Shown here piece by piece: positions 47,432 to 56,430 of a DNA stretch of 64,000 nucleotides. The notes under the pieces were generated by a model. It worked only from the letters and a program-made list of their open reading frames with translations. It was not told the origin of the DNA and ran no database searches. A program made the position numbers and the translations under genes. Every line of letters starts with the position of its first letter. The stretch's first letter is position 1. This DNA is from a virus. The DNA is taken from positions 1 through 64,000 of the IMG/VR virus record IMGVR_UViG_3300010397_000003, one strand, 5' to 3'.

Positions 47432-50040
47432 TTACGGTTTCCCATTGGTTGAAATTCAAGATACAACTCATCTAACCTGTCTGGCTCTCCACTGCCCGCG
47501 TATGTGCCACTAATTCGCGGCGCAAATATTCCTAACTCGGGCCAGTTCCCCTCTTGCAGATACAATTGCTGCACATCGGTCTGAGTACCAAGAGAGAGAT
47601 TACCTGTTACGGAATTCGCGCCGTTCTCAACATCGGTCATATTTATGTTTGTCGCAGAATCAAATCCGTGCAACTGCAAAACTCCAGCAGTAAACTTTCC
47701 GGTTGGTCGCATGATCTTGACGGACTTGTTTTGTGTTTCCGATCCGCCATCGCTGAATTGGGGAACCGCGTAATAATCAACGGCGACTCCTGCCACGGTG
47801 TTCCAACGATACGTGTCAACTTGGAAACCCGCATCTTTACGTCCACCAGCGAGAAACTCAAGATGCTCGCCAACTTTCGCCACGGAACACACGATGAAAT
47901 CTCGCGTTGTACTTGAGAGTAGGACATCCCCAATCCACGCTGATTGTCGAAGTCCCCATAGCAGGACTCGCGTGGTCCAAAATCCCTGGGTGTTCAGCGA
48001 ATGAGCTGGATGGAAGAAACATACCGCATCAACATTGGGATCAGGATCGTGTTCAACCAAGACGTGAGCACTTACAAAAGTCCGCCAAATCTCAGCAACA
48101 TAATCTCCGAAGTATTGCTCCTTAACACTCTCCGCGTCGCTTACCGATCCGGTCGGACCACTATGCGGTGCTCCGATTAACTGGTTGGCGACGCAGATAA
48201 GTTGCTGGTGATTGGCAAATCCGACATTCCAATACGATCGTTGTGTTATTGGCGGAATTAACGGATTTCCAGTGTCTCCAAACACACCTGTCTGGAGAGT
48301 GGCTGCGGTCGGAAAATATAATCGTGCTTGTGAGCTAACCACTCCAAGGAGATCATTGCCATCTGATGAACTCACACGCCACCCCGCCGGCGACGCTTCA
48401 ATGTTTTGGGGTTTGAAGGGCGCGATTGATGGTCCCGGGCTACCCCCGTATTTCCCGTCACAGCTAACTCCGACCACGGCACTGGAAATCACACCAATGT
48501 ACCCGCTCGCGGGAGGTGGATCGTTGTCGAAGTCAACTTCGCCTTGACGGTTTATTTCCGTGCCCAAATAATCGATCGGAAACACGTTACCTTCCGCCTC
48601 CGATACGGTGCGAACGAAATCCCACGGCCCTTGATTTGAATCGGAGCGTGGCTGAGTGGGAGGTTGTGTTGCGTAAATATCTCTCCCGTCTTGTCCGCTC
48701 GCGGCGTCTATTGTCGAAAGCGTTGCGTCTACTTGGGCATAGTCGCCATCATTGACCAGGTTGAAATTTGCTCGCGGGCCAGGATTGCTATACCCATTGG
48801 TCGCGCTGCGCGAACGAACCTCGCGCAAAGAATAGTCACCCGCGATCATGCCGTGCGTTCCGCCCGCAACTCCTGTCACTGTTGGGGCAACTGTTGGTGC
48901 CGATAATCCCAGCGGATAGATTGCGTATTTGTTGATTGTCGGCTTGTAGATCGCAATTTTAGGAGAGCCACTGAGTACCATTGAACTTCCCGCTGTCGTC
49001 ACGTAATAGACCGTCAGGAACATATAATCAACTTCTAAGGTTGCGCTCTCGCCGCCTGGGTCATTTGTGACAGCCGAAATCACGGCTCCAACGTCAGCGT
49101 CAGCAAAGTCCGCCGGAACCCACGTCTCGCCCCACAGGTCGTTTTGACCACCGTAAATTGAGTAAGCAAAGTTCGTATTCGGCCACAGCGCCGGGCTGGA
49201 TCTATCTGTCGTTCCGATGGCCCCGCTGGGTTTGACGATTCGCACTCTGCTATCTCTGACCGTTTCCAGCGTTGCGCCCGTGACTCGCTTACTGATCGTC
49301 ACGGCGATCCCGGTAATGGTTGCTCCGGCGGGGATGGCTGCAAAACCGCAATTAGTTCCCTTGAGGTAGTGGGTCGTGCTTGCCGCTCCCACAGGAGCGC
49401 AATGGGCGACGGCTCCGCCACTCCCCGTGATACCGCCCGGAGTTGTCCACGCTACCGTGCCGACCGCCGCGTCGTCTGCGCCTGTCCCGACGCCTTTGGC
49501 TTCGTTGACCGGCACAACAGACGGTAGTTCGGCTCCGTTGCGTCGTAGCGTGCCAAAGCCCGTTGCTATGATTGTCCCTTTGGGAAACTCTGCCGCGTTC
49601 CCTCTCTGGGTCAGCGTTCCGCGCTTGCGTTTAAGATCGAACAGCGTGGGAAGGAATTTAGCGGTAGAACCTGTCAAGGCGGTTACGGTCGGTCCGCGGT
49701 AGACCGTTAGGTGGGTGTCGTCAATAATCTCATCCACCATGAAATGATCGGCAACAGAAAAGAACCGCTGCCCTGATTGCAATTCAGATGTGAATAGTGT
49801 TCCTGATCCAACTATGGTCTTTACGCCCAACCCTGCCGTAAGAGTGCCGGTCAAGGAATCAAGCGGGATTGTTTCACTTAGATCAAGACTGCCTTTGTAG
49901 CAGAGGTAGTACAACAGCGGCGCGAGTCCGGTGAGGATGAAGTTCTTCAGCCTGAGCCAAGTGCCGGTGATGTCTCCGCTTCTCGGCGAGGTAGGCTGAT
50001 ATTCCGCCGCTCTGTAGGTTATATCCTTGAAGGTTTCCAT
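47428..50040 (-). CDS. Large tail/virion structural protein, 870 aa
   Basis: Long beta-rich protein (repeating Thr/Gly/Val strands, VVGSGTLFTSELQSGQRFF, TATSV-like segments). It is consistent with a tail tube/baseplate or receptor-connecting protein of a short- or medium-tailed phage. No enzymatic motif recognised. Confidence 0.6.
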   Translation of the reverse strand: METFKDITYRAAEYQPTSPRSGDITGTWLRLKNFILTGLAPLLYYLCYKGSLDLSETIPLDSLTGTLTAGLGVKTIVGSGTLFTSELQSGQRFFSVADHFMVDEIIDDTHLTVYRGPTVTALTGSTAKFLPTLFDLKRKRGTLTQRGNAAEFPKGTIIATGFGTLRRNGAELPSVVPVNEAKGVGTGADDAAVGTVAWTTPGGITGSGGAVAHCAPVGAASTTHYLKGTNCGFAAIPAGATITGIAVTISKRVTGATLETVRDSRVRIVKPSGAIGTTDRSSPALWPNTNFAYSIYGGQNDLWGETWVPADFADADVGAVISAVTNDPGGESATLEVDYMFLTVYYVTTAGSSMVLSGSPKIAIYKPTINKYAIYPLGLSAPTVAPTVTGVAGGTHGMIAGDYSLREVRSRSATNGYSNPGPRANFNLVNDGDYAQVDATLSTIDAASGQDGRDIYATQPPTQPRSDSNQGPWDFVRTVSEAEGNVFPIDYLGTEINRQGEVDFDNDPPPASGYIGVISSAVVGVSCDGKYGGSPGPSIAPFKPQNIEASPAGWRVSSSDGNDLLGVVSSQARLYFPTAATLQTGVFGDTGNPLIPPITQRSYWNVGFANHQQLICVANQLIGAPHSGPTGSVSDAESVKEQYFGDYVAEIWRTFVSAHVLVEHDPDPNVDAVCFFHPAHSLNTQGFWTTRVLLWGLRQSAWIGDVLLSSTTRDFIVCSVAKVGEHLEFLAGGRKDAGFQVDTYRWNTVAGVAVDYYAVPQFSDGGSETQNKSVKIMRPTGKFTAGVLQLHGFDSATNINMTDVENGANSVTGNLSLGTQTDVQQLYLQEGNWPELGIFAPRISGTYAGSGEPDRLDELYLEFQPMGNRK

Positions 50041-50043
50041 GCA

Positions 50044-50583
50044 CTATTTCTCTTCCGGCTGTCCCAGAAGGTACTCAATGAAGACAGATGCGAACATCGT
50101 TAAAAACTCTTCAGGAGCAACGAATGGATCGGTCGCGAGGGTGGGTATGTCCGGCGATTTAATACAAGTCAAAGTCGCGGCCCCGGCATAAGCACCGCCA
50201 CCATTCATCGCTGAACTCTTTGCGCTGATTAACAGGTTAGAGTAAGACCACCAGGCTAATCTGCCGTCTCGTGTTCTGAGGTAGTCGGCATAAGGCTCTA
50301 CCAGCGAAGCGACTTCGCCCGTAGACAGTACCAACGTGGCGTCTTTCAGATAATCTTTGAGAACGCCTGCGGGAATACCAATCGAGCCGCCAACGAAAGT
50401 TAGGGATTCGTCTTTACGAATCAATGCGCGCTGATCTTCATTCGCCGCAAACCTATTTGAGACTTCATCGTTAATACGCGGGAACGCCGCATCAATCTGC
50501 ATGAGCAGACGAGCGCGCGAAGCGTCAGGCTTGGCCCGCAGGACACCTTGGATTATTCGCTCAGTTATTTCAGCGTACGTCAC
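50044..50583 (-). CDS. Virion protein, 179 aa
   Basis: Helical N-terminus (ITERIIQGVLRAKPDASRAR) and a mixed C-terminus. Packed between two structural genes by a 4-base overlap; probably a neck or tail accessory protein. Confidence 0.5.
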   Translation of the reverse strand: MTYAEITERIIQGVLRAKPDASRARLLMQIDAAFPRINDEVSNRFAANEDQRALIRKDESLTFVGGSIGIPAGVLKDYLKDATLVLSTGEVASLVEPYADYLRTRDGRLAWWSYSNLLISAKSSAMNGGGAYAGAATLTCIKSPDIPTLATDPFVAPEEFLTMFASVFIEYLLGQPEEK

Positions 50584-51290
50584 GCTTGCCCCTCACTCAG
50601 CTTTGTCTGCCCTGAGCCTATCGCCGCAATCCACGCTTGATAGCGCGGCGCATACATTTTGGAAAGTTCGGTTAGTAAGGCGTCCGTGTTCATCAACAGC
50701 GACATTAGCCCTGAGAAGTAACAGTCCTGGGCTTCTGTAAATAACAATTCCCCGTCCGCAAATATTGCCGCCTTACGAACGTCGTAATCGTAAACAGAAA
50801 CGTCGATGATCGCGTTCGTTCGCGTGTGGTATAGCCGTTCTCGCTCTCGCGCGAACGAGTAAATATCCGACTTAAACATTGCGGCTGGGTTCAAAGATAA
50901 CTCTCGAATGTCAGCTACGGTCAGGTCGTTTGTAAGTGGCCGGAAAGGCGAAGCCGCATCGCGCACCTCATGGTACTTGCCGATAATCTTTGCGGTCGCA
51001 GTGCTGATTCCCACGCTTGGTATTCGCGCTCCGCTGGTGATCGAAGCTGTCACGTCATGGATTATGTTTTGCCAAGGGTGCTCATCTTGGCCGCCAACAA
51101 CTCCAGCGATCTCCTGCTCTATGCCAACCAATCCATCAAGCAACACGCTCTTTGTAAAGGATGCAGACTTGGCGTTCGTTGATGGGTCAGTCAGAAGATA
51201 CGATGCTTCAATCGCCGCCGCTTGCCCTTGGTAGGCGCCGATACGGATGAAACACTGCCGAAGTATGATCGAGGGAAGTAGACCCGCCAT
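50580..51290 (-). CDS. Virion protein, 236 aa
   Basis: Mixed alpha/beta; IRIGAYQGQAAAIEASYLL, then a long helical C-terminal part. Overlaps neighbours by one to four bases. No family assigned. Confidence 0.5.
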   Translation of the reverse strand: MAGLLPSIILRQCFIRIGAYQGQAAAIEASYLLTDPSTNAKSASFTKSVLLDGLVGIEQEIAGVVGGQDEHPWQNIIHDVTASITSGARIPSVGISTATAKIIGKYHEVRDAASPFRPLTNDLTVADIRELSLNPAAMFKSDIYSFARERERLYHTRTNAIIDVSVYDYDVRKAAIFADGELLFTEAQDCYFSGLMSLLMNTDALLTELSKMYAPRYQAWIAAIGSGQTKLSEGQA

Positions 51291-52027
51291 TAATAGTCAT
51301 CCTCCGGCGACCACAACTGGCCCATCGTTGAACCTGTGTGAATTAGGGCGTCATCAGTGAATTGCTTATCAAACAACTTTTCTTCCCAATCAAGCGTAGT
51401 CCCTAATTCTTTCCGGCGTTCGGTGTTTAGCGCCCTGTCGTCAAAATAATCAGCGAACGGCAACATGCTGATTGCGGCTCTAATCTCAGATAGCGTATCG
51501 CCAATCTCCCCCATTGCCAGCGGATCGCTTAGAGCCATTACGTCAACGCTGTCACCTACAACAAACAGGCAAAGGTAATCCGCAGCGGCTTGAGGCATTG
51601 GTTGGAATTCCAAGTAGGGAGTTCCTGACGATCGGTAATAAGCTACCCGTTCCGCACTGTGCGCGCTGCCATCCCAACTCCCCATTGACGTGCCAATGTC
51701 GTTAGGAAGTCCCCAATTCCAAGCAAGGTTTTGGGGTGCATACCACGGAATGACTCGTTGGAAGTGTTGAGGATTGGAATCGTCTACGGTGACAACGGCA
51801 AGCGGAGTTCCGAACCTGGCATCGCCTATTTGATACTTAGCCTTGCCGGACTGAACCTTAATCCGCTTGGTTGAGTAGTCCCACGGATTGCCTGTGTTCT
51901 TTCGCTTCGCGCGTAAGAGCTTTATGTGGTCGCAGAGTGAGCGGAGTACGTCACCATCGCTAGGCCGATTAGCTCTGGGATGTTTCAGCCTATCCCGGAC
52001 ATTGCCGATCCTGTCGTAAAGGTTCAC
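51290..52027 (-). CDS. Virion protein, 245 aa
   Basis: N-terminal helix (MNLYDRIGNVRDRLKH), then a beta-rich domain (VVTVDDSNPQHFQRVIPWYA). Resembles head-to-tail connectors of podophage-like genomes but not provably. Confidence 0.5.
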   Translation of the reverse strand: MNLYDRIGNVRDRLKHPRANRPSDGDVLRSLCDHIKLLRAKRKNTGNPWDYSTKRIKVQSGKAKYQIGDARFGTPLAVVTVDDSNPQHFQRVIPWYAPQNLAWNWGLPNDIGTSMGSWDGSAHSAERVAYYRSSGTPYLEFQPMPQAAADYLCLFVVGDSVDVMALSDPLAMGEIGDTLSEIRAAISMLPFADYFDDRALNTERRKELGTTLDWEEKLFDKQFTDDALIHTGSTMGQLWSPEDDY

Positions 52028-52029
52028 GG

Positions 52030-53307
52030 TTACTCACTGGCTTGTTCTGGGACTGATTGCGCGTCGCGTTGCATCTTCTCCCACGTCTTGTGATGGACGT
52101 GCGCGGGGCACGGCCCGGACAAGTCGAAATGGAGCGCGTTCAGTACGTCGCCAGTCTTGGGGTCTTTGATTATCGGAGGAACAAAGCCTTCGCCATACTC
52201 GCCCGCCTTCATGCGTTCAAGCGTGCCCTCCGCCCCGACGTGAAGGATGTCGCGTTCGTATCGCGCAGATAGCGCGGCTTGAATTTCTTCGGGCGTAAGT
52301 ATAGAAGCGGGCGCAGTAATCGGCGCTGCGGCCATCGTGTTCTGATCGGGCTGTACTCGCGCCACTGCTTGCTCGGCTCTCCACTCGGCGATGATCTCGT
52401 TCTTCATCGAAACGTACTCTTCGTGAGTGAGCGCTCTGGGCTGTTGCTGCGCGTTGGCTGTCGCTGACTGCTGCGCCGTGCGCTTGTAATGTTCATCCTG
52501 CCGCTCTATGCCTAACTGCGGTAAGAGCACCAAATCAACCTCATCATAAGGGAAGAGATAGCCTTGCGAGGCGGCTTGCCCCATGCGCTGATGAACCTCT
52601 TCGACGTGCCGAACGAGCCACGATTCACCCTGTTGACAAATCGCCAGCCAGTCTTGTGCAACATCGCGAATGTCTCCCGTATTGGAGTCGAAGGCGATTT
52701 GAATTTGTCGCCTGAAGTCACTCAACAACACGGGTACTTGGGGATAGTTCGGAAACAACGCCAACTGAATTTTCCACAAGTCAGGATCGCTCAGGAATCC
52801 ACCCATATCTTTGAGCGTGTACTTGTGTCCTTTGAGCGTGGAAATCTCCCCAGCGAGGCGCTGAGTTCCGCCGATCACTGAACCCTCAAGAATGTGATTG
52901 ATCTGCTGGCCAGGGTAAGCCGGATAGCCAACATAACCACCTTCCGTAGTTAATGGGCCATCACCTCGGAAGGTCATGTCGCCGCCGGCAGGGATTTCAA
53001 AGTAAGCCGAATTCTCCGTGTTGACTTCTTCCACGGGTACAGGCGTGTGAGTATTCGTCAGCAACGGGACAATGCGGCCTTTCTTTACGAAGTGCCCCGT
53101 ATGCCGCAAGCAGTGATTGAAGATGTTCAGTCCTCCGTCCTTCATGTGCGGATTGTCCCGCACTAAAGCCGGAGTGATCATATTGATCGCAGTGCCCAGA
53201 TAGCGATCCCGCTTAACATCTTCGTTGACCTTTGGGAGTTCAAACAACCCGCCAACATCTTCACCGCCAAGCGGTAGGCCGCCATTCACCTTCACCTCAT
53301 CCAACAT
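52030..53307 (-). CDS. Virion protein, 425 aa
   Basis: Mostly globular (MITPALVRDNPHMKDGGLNI, GYVGYPAYPGQQ) with a Gln/Ala-rich helical insert at about 285-330. Likely structural; identity unknown. Confidence 0.5.
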   Translation of the reverse strand: MLDEVKVNGGLPLGGEDVGGLFELPKVNEDVKRDRYLGTAINMITPALVRDNPHMKDGGLNIFNHCLRHTGHFVKKGRIVPLLTNTHTPVPVEEVNTENSAYFEIPAGGDMTFRGDGPLTTEGGYVGYPAYPGQQINHILEGSVIGGTQRLAGEISTLKGHKYTLKDMGGFLSDPDLWKIQLALFPNYPQVPVLLSDFRRQIQIAFDSNTGDIRDVAQDWLAICQQGESWLVRHVEEVHQRMGQAASQGYLFPYDEVDLVLLPQLGIERQDEHYKRTAQQSATANAQQQPRALTHEEYVSMKNEIIAEWRAEQAVARVQPDQNTMAAAPITAPASILTPEEIQAALSARYERDILHVGAEGTLERMKAGEYGEGFVPPIIKDPKTGDVLNALHFDLSGPCPAHVHHKTWEKMQRDAQSVPEQASE

Positions 53308-53309
53308 TC

Positions 53310-54089
53310 TTATTCTCCTACGGCGTATAAGCCGGAACCAGGTCTGCGAACAAATCCCTTAAAAATGCGCGGAACTACAGGAAGCGGATTATGTACCATC
53401 TCTCTTTCCAGTTTTGCTTTCACAATCCGATCTAGTGTTGGGTTGCTCAAATGGGCCACGGGCCTTGTAGGGTCGATGTACTTATCTTCCCGCGCCTTCA
53501 TTGCCCTCATGCCGATGTACTCTAAGAGTTCAGCATTAGGTTCGATGTAATAGCCCCAACAGTCATCTTCGTTTCCCGCGCGTAAACAACATGAATCACT
53601 GTGTCGAATATGCCGATGCCAGCGCGTGTACATTCCGCCCTCTGGCGGTGGCCCCTTAGCATCGTGCCATCTTCCTTCGACTCTGACGTATCGAGTATCT
53701 TCCCATCCCGGTAAGTACTGCTCTGGCTCCATCCGCTCCATCAAACCCCACCGCGGCGGAGCAATGATGTTTCCATCTCGATCCTTTATTCCTGGAGTCC
53801 ATGATGGGAATGTGTAACCAGGAGGATTAGAACCAACCGGGTGCGGAGTCCACTCAAACACCTCTGGCATCCAGGCCAATTTGATAATCGGCTGATCACG
53901 GAATGTTCCCGTGATTCGATTGATCGCTGTCTGAAAACGATCAATCTCTACTTGCCCGAAACCGAGGGGACGCCGCATGTTGGGACGCCAGCACTTCGGA
54001 TCGTTGAGCGGATCGCCTAAGTAGTCTTCAGCGAAGAAGATGTTACTTGGCGTAACCGATGATTCTTGCTGCAATAACATTCGCGTCAT
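53310..54089 (-). CDS. Virion protein, 259 aa, Trp/Pro-rich
   Basis: Many Trp and Pro (WTPHPVGSNPPGYTFPSW), HRHIRHSDSC, and a C-terminal basic part. Overlaps the small protein upstream by 47 bases. Function unknown. Confidence 0.5.
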   Translation of the reverse strand: MTRMLLQQESSVTPSNIFFAEDYLGDPLNDPKCWRPNMRRPLGFGQVEIDRFQTAINRITGTFRDQPIIKLAWMPEVFEWTPHPVGSNPPGYTFPSWTPGIKDRDGNIIAPPRWGLMERMEPEQYLPGWEDTRYVRVEGRWHDAKGPPPEGGMYTRWHRHIRHSDSCCLRAGNEDDCWGYYIEPNAELLEYIGMRAMKAREDKYIDPTRPVAHLSNPTLDRIVKAKLEREMVHNPLPVVPRIFKGFVRRPGSGLYAVGE

Positions 54090-54318
54090 CTATCGCTGCC
54101 GTAGCCTTGAACGTGACTACCTGGCCAGAGATCGAATACTCTAAATTGCCGCCTACAATCACGCGATCAGGTTTTACGAACTGCGCGGTGTAGGTTCCGG
54201 TGTCGGCATCGACAGTCGAAGACGGCGCAATCGTAATTTCTTCCGCGACCATTCCGTTGGTATCAGGAACGGGGCCAGTAAAACCCGACGCCAAAGTGCA
54301 AGTAAGGGTAACTGCCAT
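54043..54318 (-). CDS. Small virion protein, 91 aa
   Basis: GGAGAATCAAA precedes ATG 54318. All-beta Ig-like pattern (AVTLTCTLASGFTGPVPD, then TYTAQFVKPDRVIVGGNLEY). Just downstream of the capsid gene, a typical place for a head-decoration protein, which is inference. Confidence 0.55.
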   Translation of the reverse strand: MAVTLTCTLASGFTGPVPDTNGMVAEEITIAPSSTVDADTGTYTAQFVKPDRVIVGGNLEYSISGQVVTFKATAAIDDANVIAARIIGYAK

Positions 54319-54329
54319 TTTGATTCTCC

Positions 54330-54338
54330 TGTTATAAT
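54330..54338 (+). promoter_or_regulatory. Extended -10 promoter for the HNH gene
   Basis: TGTTATAAT, a full TGnTATAAT extended -10, lies 70 bases before the HNH start on the plus strand. No good -35 is needed for such promoters. It would let the inserted gene be transcribed against the structural operon. Confidence 0.5.
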
Positions 54339-54348
54339 GAAGGGGTAA

Positions 54349-54374
54349 GGATCGGCGGGTTGCACCACCGATCC
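54349..54374 (-). other. Perfect hairpin between capsid and next structural gene
   Basis: GGATCGG and CCGATCC form a 7-bp stem with a 12-nt loop. No U-run on either strand, so a processing or attenuation site is more likely than a terminator. Confidence 0.5.
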
Positions 54375-54407
54375 CCACGCTCAAAATCTATCAAGGAGAT
54401 TCTGAAC

Positions 54408-55169
54408 ATGCCCGAATTTGATCCTAGTGTTCACTGTTATCTTCGTCAACCAACTTTCCCTAGGCCGAAGACGATCATTGGTCGCAAATTTAACCGCCTA
54501 ACGCCGCTCGGGTTTCTCGGAATGGTTAATAACCGTTCTCATTGGCTGCTCCGCTGCAAGTGCGGTGCCTTTTGGGTTGCGGACATAGGAGCACTTCAAA
54601 GGGGCTATACGCAATCATGTGGTTGCTTGAATCGCGAGTTAGTCCTGACTCGCAGCACAACACACGGTCAAGCTAGTCGCGGCCCAATCCGCAGCCAAAC
54701 CTACGTTACATGGTGCGCAATCATTAGCCGATGCCATAACCCTAAGAACGGAGCCTACCGTTACTATGGCGGACGAGGAATCGTCGTCTGTGATAGATGG
54801 CGCCATTCGTTTGAAAATTTCTTTGCGGATATGGGACATCCACCCACCGCCAAGCACTCCATCGAACGGCAAGACAACTCTCTCGGTTATTCGCCAGAGA
54901 ACTGCATCTGGGCCACACAAGACGCGCAAGCGCAAAACAAGCGAAGCAATAGACGTATCACCGCGAACGGTGAAACACGCATTCTCATGGAATGGTCGCG
55001 GCTGCGAAACATCCCACGAGAGCGCATCGCAAATAGATTGCTGCGCGGGTGGAGCCCAGAAGAAGCTCTTGAGTTAGTTCAAAGAACAGATAGGCGATTA
55101 CGCGCCTATCGCGAAAGCGTCAGACCCCGGTTACCGTCTGCACGACAGCGGGCTGGGTACAGCGCTTGA
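54408..55169 (+). CDS. Free-standing HNH homing-endonuclease-like protein
   Basis: 253 residues; GGAGATTCTGAAC precedes the ATG. N-terminal GRKFNRLTPLGFLG and CKCGAFWVADIGALQRGY with CGCLNRE (zinc), then CHNPKNGAYRYYGGRGIVV, CDRWRHSFENFFADMG, SIERQDNSLGYSPENCIWAT and NKRSN. This is the order of phage HNH/AP2-type homing endonucleases. It sits opposite to the structural operon and cuts capsid genes of competing phages in known cases; here the target is unknown. Overlaps the capsid end by 50 bases. Confidence 0.8.
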   Translation: MPEFDPSVHCYLRQPTFPRPKTIIGRKFNRLTPLGFLGMVNNRSHWLLRCKCGAFWVADIGALQRGYTQSCGCLNRELVLTRSTTHGQASRGPIRSQTYVTWCAIISRCHNPKNGAYRYYGGRGIVVCDRWRHSFENFFADMGHPPTAKHSIERQDNSLGYSPENCIWATQDAQAQNKRSNRRITANGETRILMEWSRLRNIPRERIANRLLRGWSPEEALELVQRTDRRLRAYRESVRPRLPSARQRAGYSA

Positions 55170-56394
55170 TCAAGATACCAGCGCGAGTACTCTTAATCGC
55201 CAACGTCCAAGCGCAACCCCAACTCCGCGCGCTAAGAAGGCTGCCAGTCTCGTTCGCCCCCGGTAACATCCGCCACGGCCCGCCTGAATCATCCAACGGC
55301 CCCCACTCGATCTCCGTCAGCTTCTTGAGTTGATCGCGCTTGAAGCCAAAGTGCAGGTCTTCATCGCTATTTGCCGCTTCGATGATCGTTGAACCGTCCG
55401 CGTCTTTGTAAGACTTCGGCGAATCCGTTGCAGCTTCGGCCATGTCTTTGCGACCAAAGCCGTATTGCTGTTGGCGAAGATCGCTCATCAAGCCCGGAGT
55501 CGTTACCCAAACCAGATTCTCTCTGGAACCGGAGTCCACGTTGTAGGTCACGAGGATCGTTTTTGCAGTGTCACGATCGGGAATGGTCAGCCGAGTATTC
55601 GCTTTATCCAGGGTCGGACAGTTCATTACGTCATCGACTGAAGTGTCTCGGCCCTGAAGGATGCGAGGGTTGTTATTCAAGCACTGCGGAAGTCCGCGGG
55701 GTGCTTTGTTGAAGCCTCCGACGTGGCAAATCGGGTCGCCAGAGCTAACGGAACCGGAAATCACCGTCACCACACAAGAGGTTTTACCCTGCGTTGTGAC
55801 CTTGATCGTTCCGCGCGCATTGCCAGTCGTCTCATTGAAGGCTTGGTAGAACTGATTTTTGCGCAGTCTCACCGCACCTTTGGTGTGGCCCGGATCGGCG
55901 GCGGCGGCAGTGCTGCAATTCATCGTCTGCCCAGCGCCCACCGCGAGAGTTGAGCTTGAGAATGCCAAAGCCCCACGTCCGTCACCAAGAGCAAAGAATT
56001 CCTGTTGCTGTGCGCCAACTTCGGTAATGCCCTTGAGGTAGCGTTCCATCTTCATGCGCTGGCCCGGCTTGTTGCGCATGATGTCCTGCATGAAGCGATA
56101 TTCAATCGCGGTCGGCAGCACATACATCATTGCTCGCGCGTACATGCTGTCGGACTGGCCTTGTTTGGCCCGATTGAAGTCAGGTGAACTCTTGGTCGGC
56201 AGGGTGTGGCCACCAGCCTCTTCCTTGTCGAAGTAAAACCGCTTACCGATTAAGCTCACTTCGTCGCCCTCGGTGAAACTATCGAGAGCGGTCAGAAATG
56301 GTGTTTTGAGATTAAACCAGGCAGGTGCTTCTTCTACGACCTGCGTAGACCAATCAACGTAATTGCTCAGTTGAGCAGCATCTAACGGGTCCAT
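55120..56394 (-). CDS. Major capsid protein candidate (HK97-like)
   Basis: 424 residues. Position after a scaffold-like gene and before small head genes, plus long helix and beta-rich order (QVVEEAPAWFNLKTPFLTAL, then KPGQRMKMERYLKGITEVGA, RLTIPDRDTAKTILVTY), fits the HK97-fold capsid. No sequence motif is decisive; the size and scaffold neighbour are the main support. Confidence 0.65.
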   Translation of the reverse strand: MDPLDAAQLSNYVDWSTQVVEEAPAWFNLKTPFLTALDSFTEGDEVSLIGKRFYFDKEEAGGHTLPTKSSPDFNRAKQGQSDSMYARAMMYVLPTAIEYRFMQDIMRNKPGQRMKMERYLKGITEVGAQQQEFFALGDGRGALAFSSSTLAVGAGQTMNCSTAAAADPGHTKGAVRLRKNQFYQAFNETTGNARGTIKVTTQGKTSCVVTVISGSVSSGDPICHVGGFNKAPRGLPQCLNNNPRILQGRDTSVDDVMNCPTLDKANTRLTIPDRDTAKTILVTYNVDSGSRENLVWVTTPGLMSDLRQQQYGFGRKDMAEAATDSPKSYKDADGSTIIEAANSDEDLHFGFKRDQLKKLTEIEWGPLDDSGGPWRMLPGANETGSLLSARSWGCAWTLAIKSTRAGILIKRCTQPAVVQTVTGV

Positions 56395-56430
56395 AATTGC
56401 TCTCCTTAAAAAGTGAAGGCGAGAGAAGGA

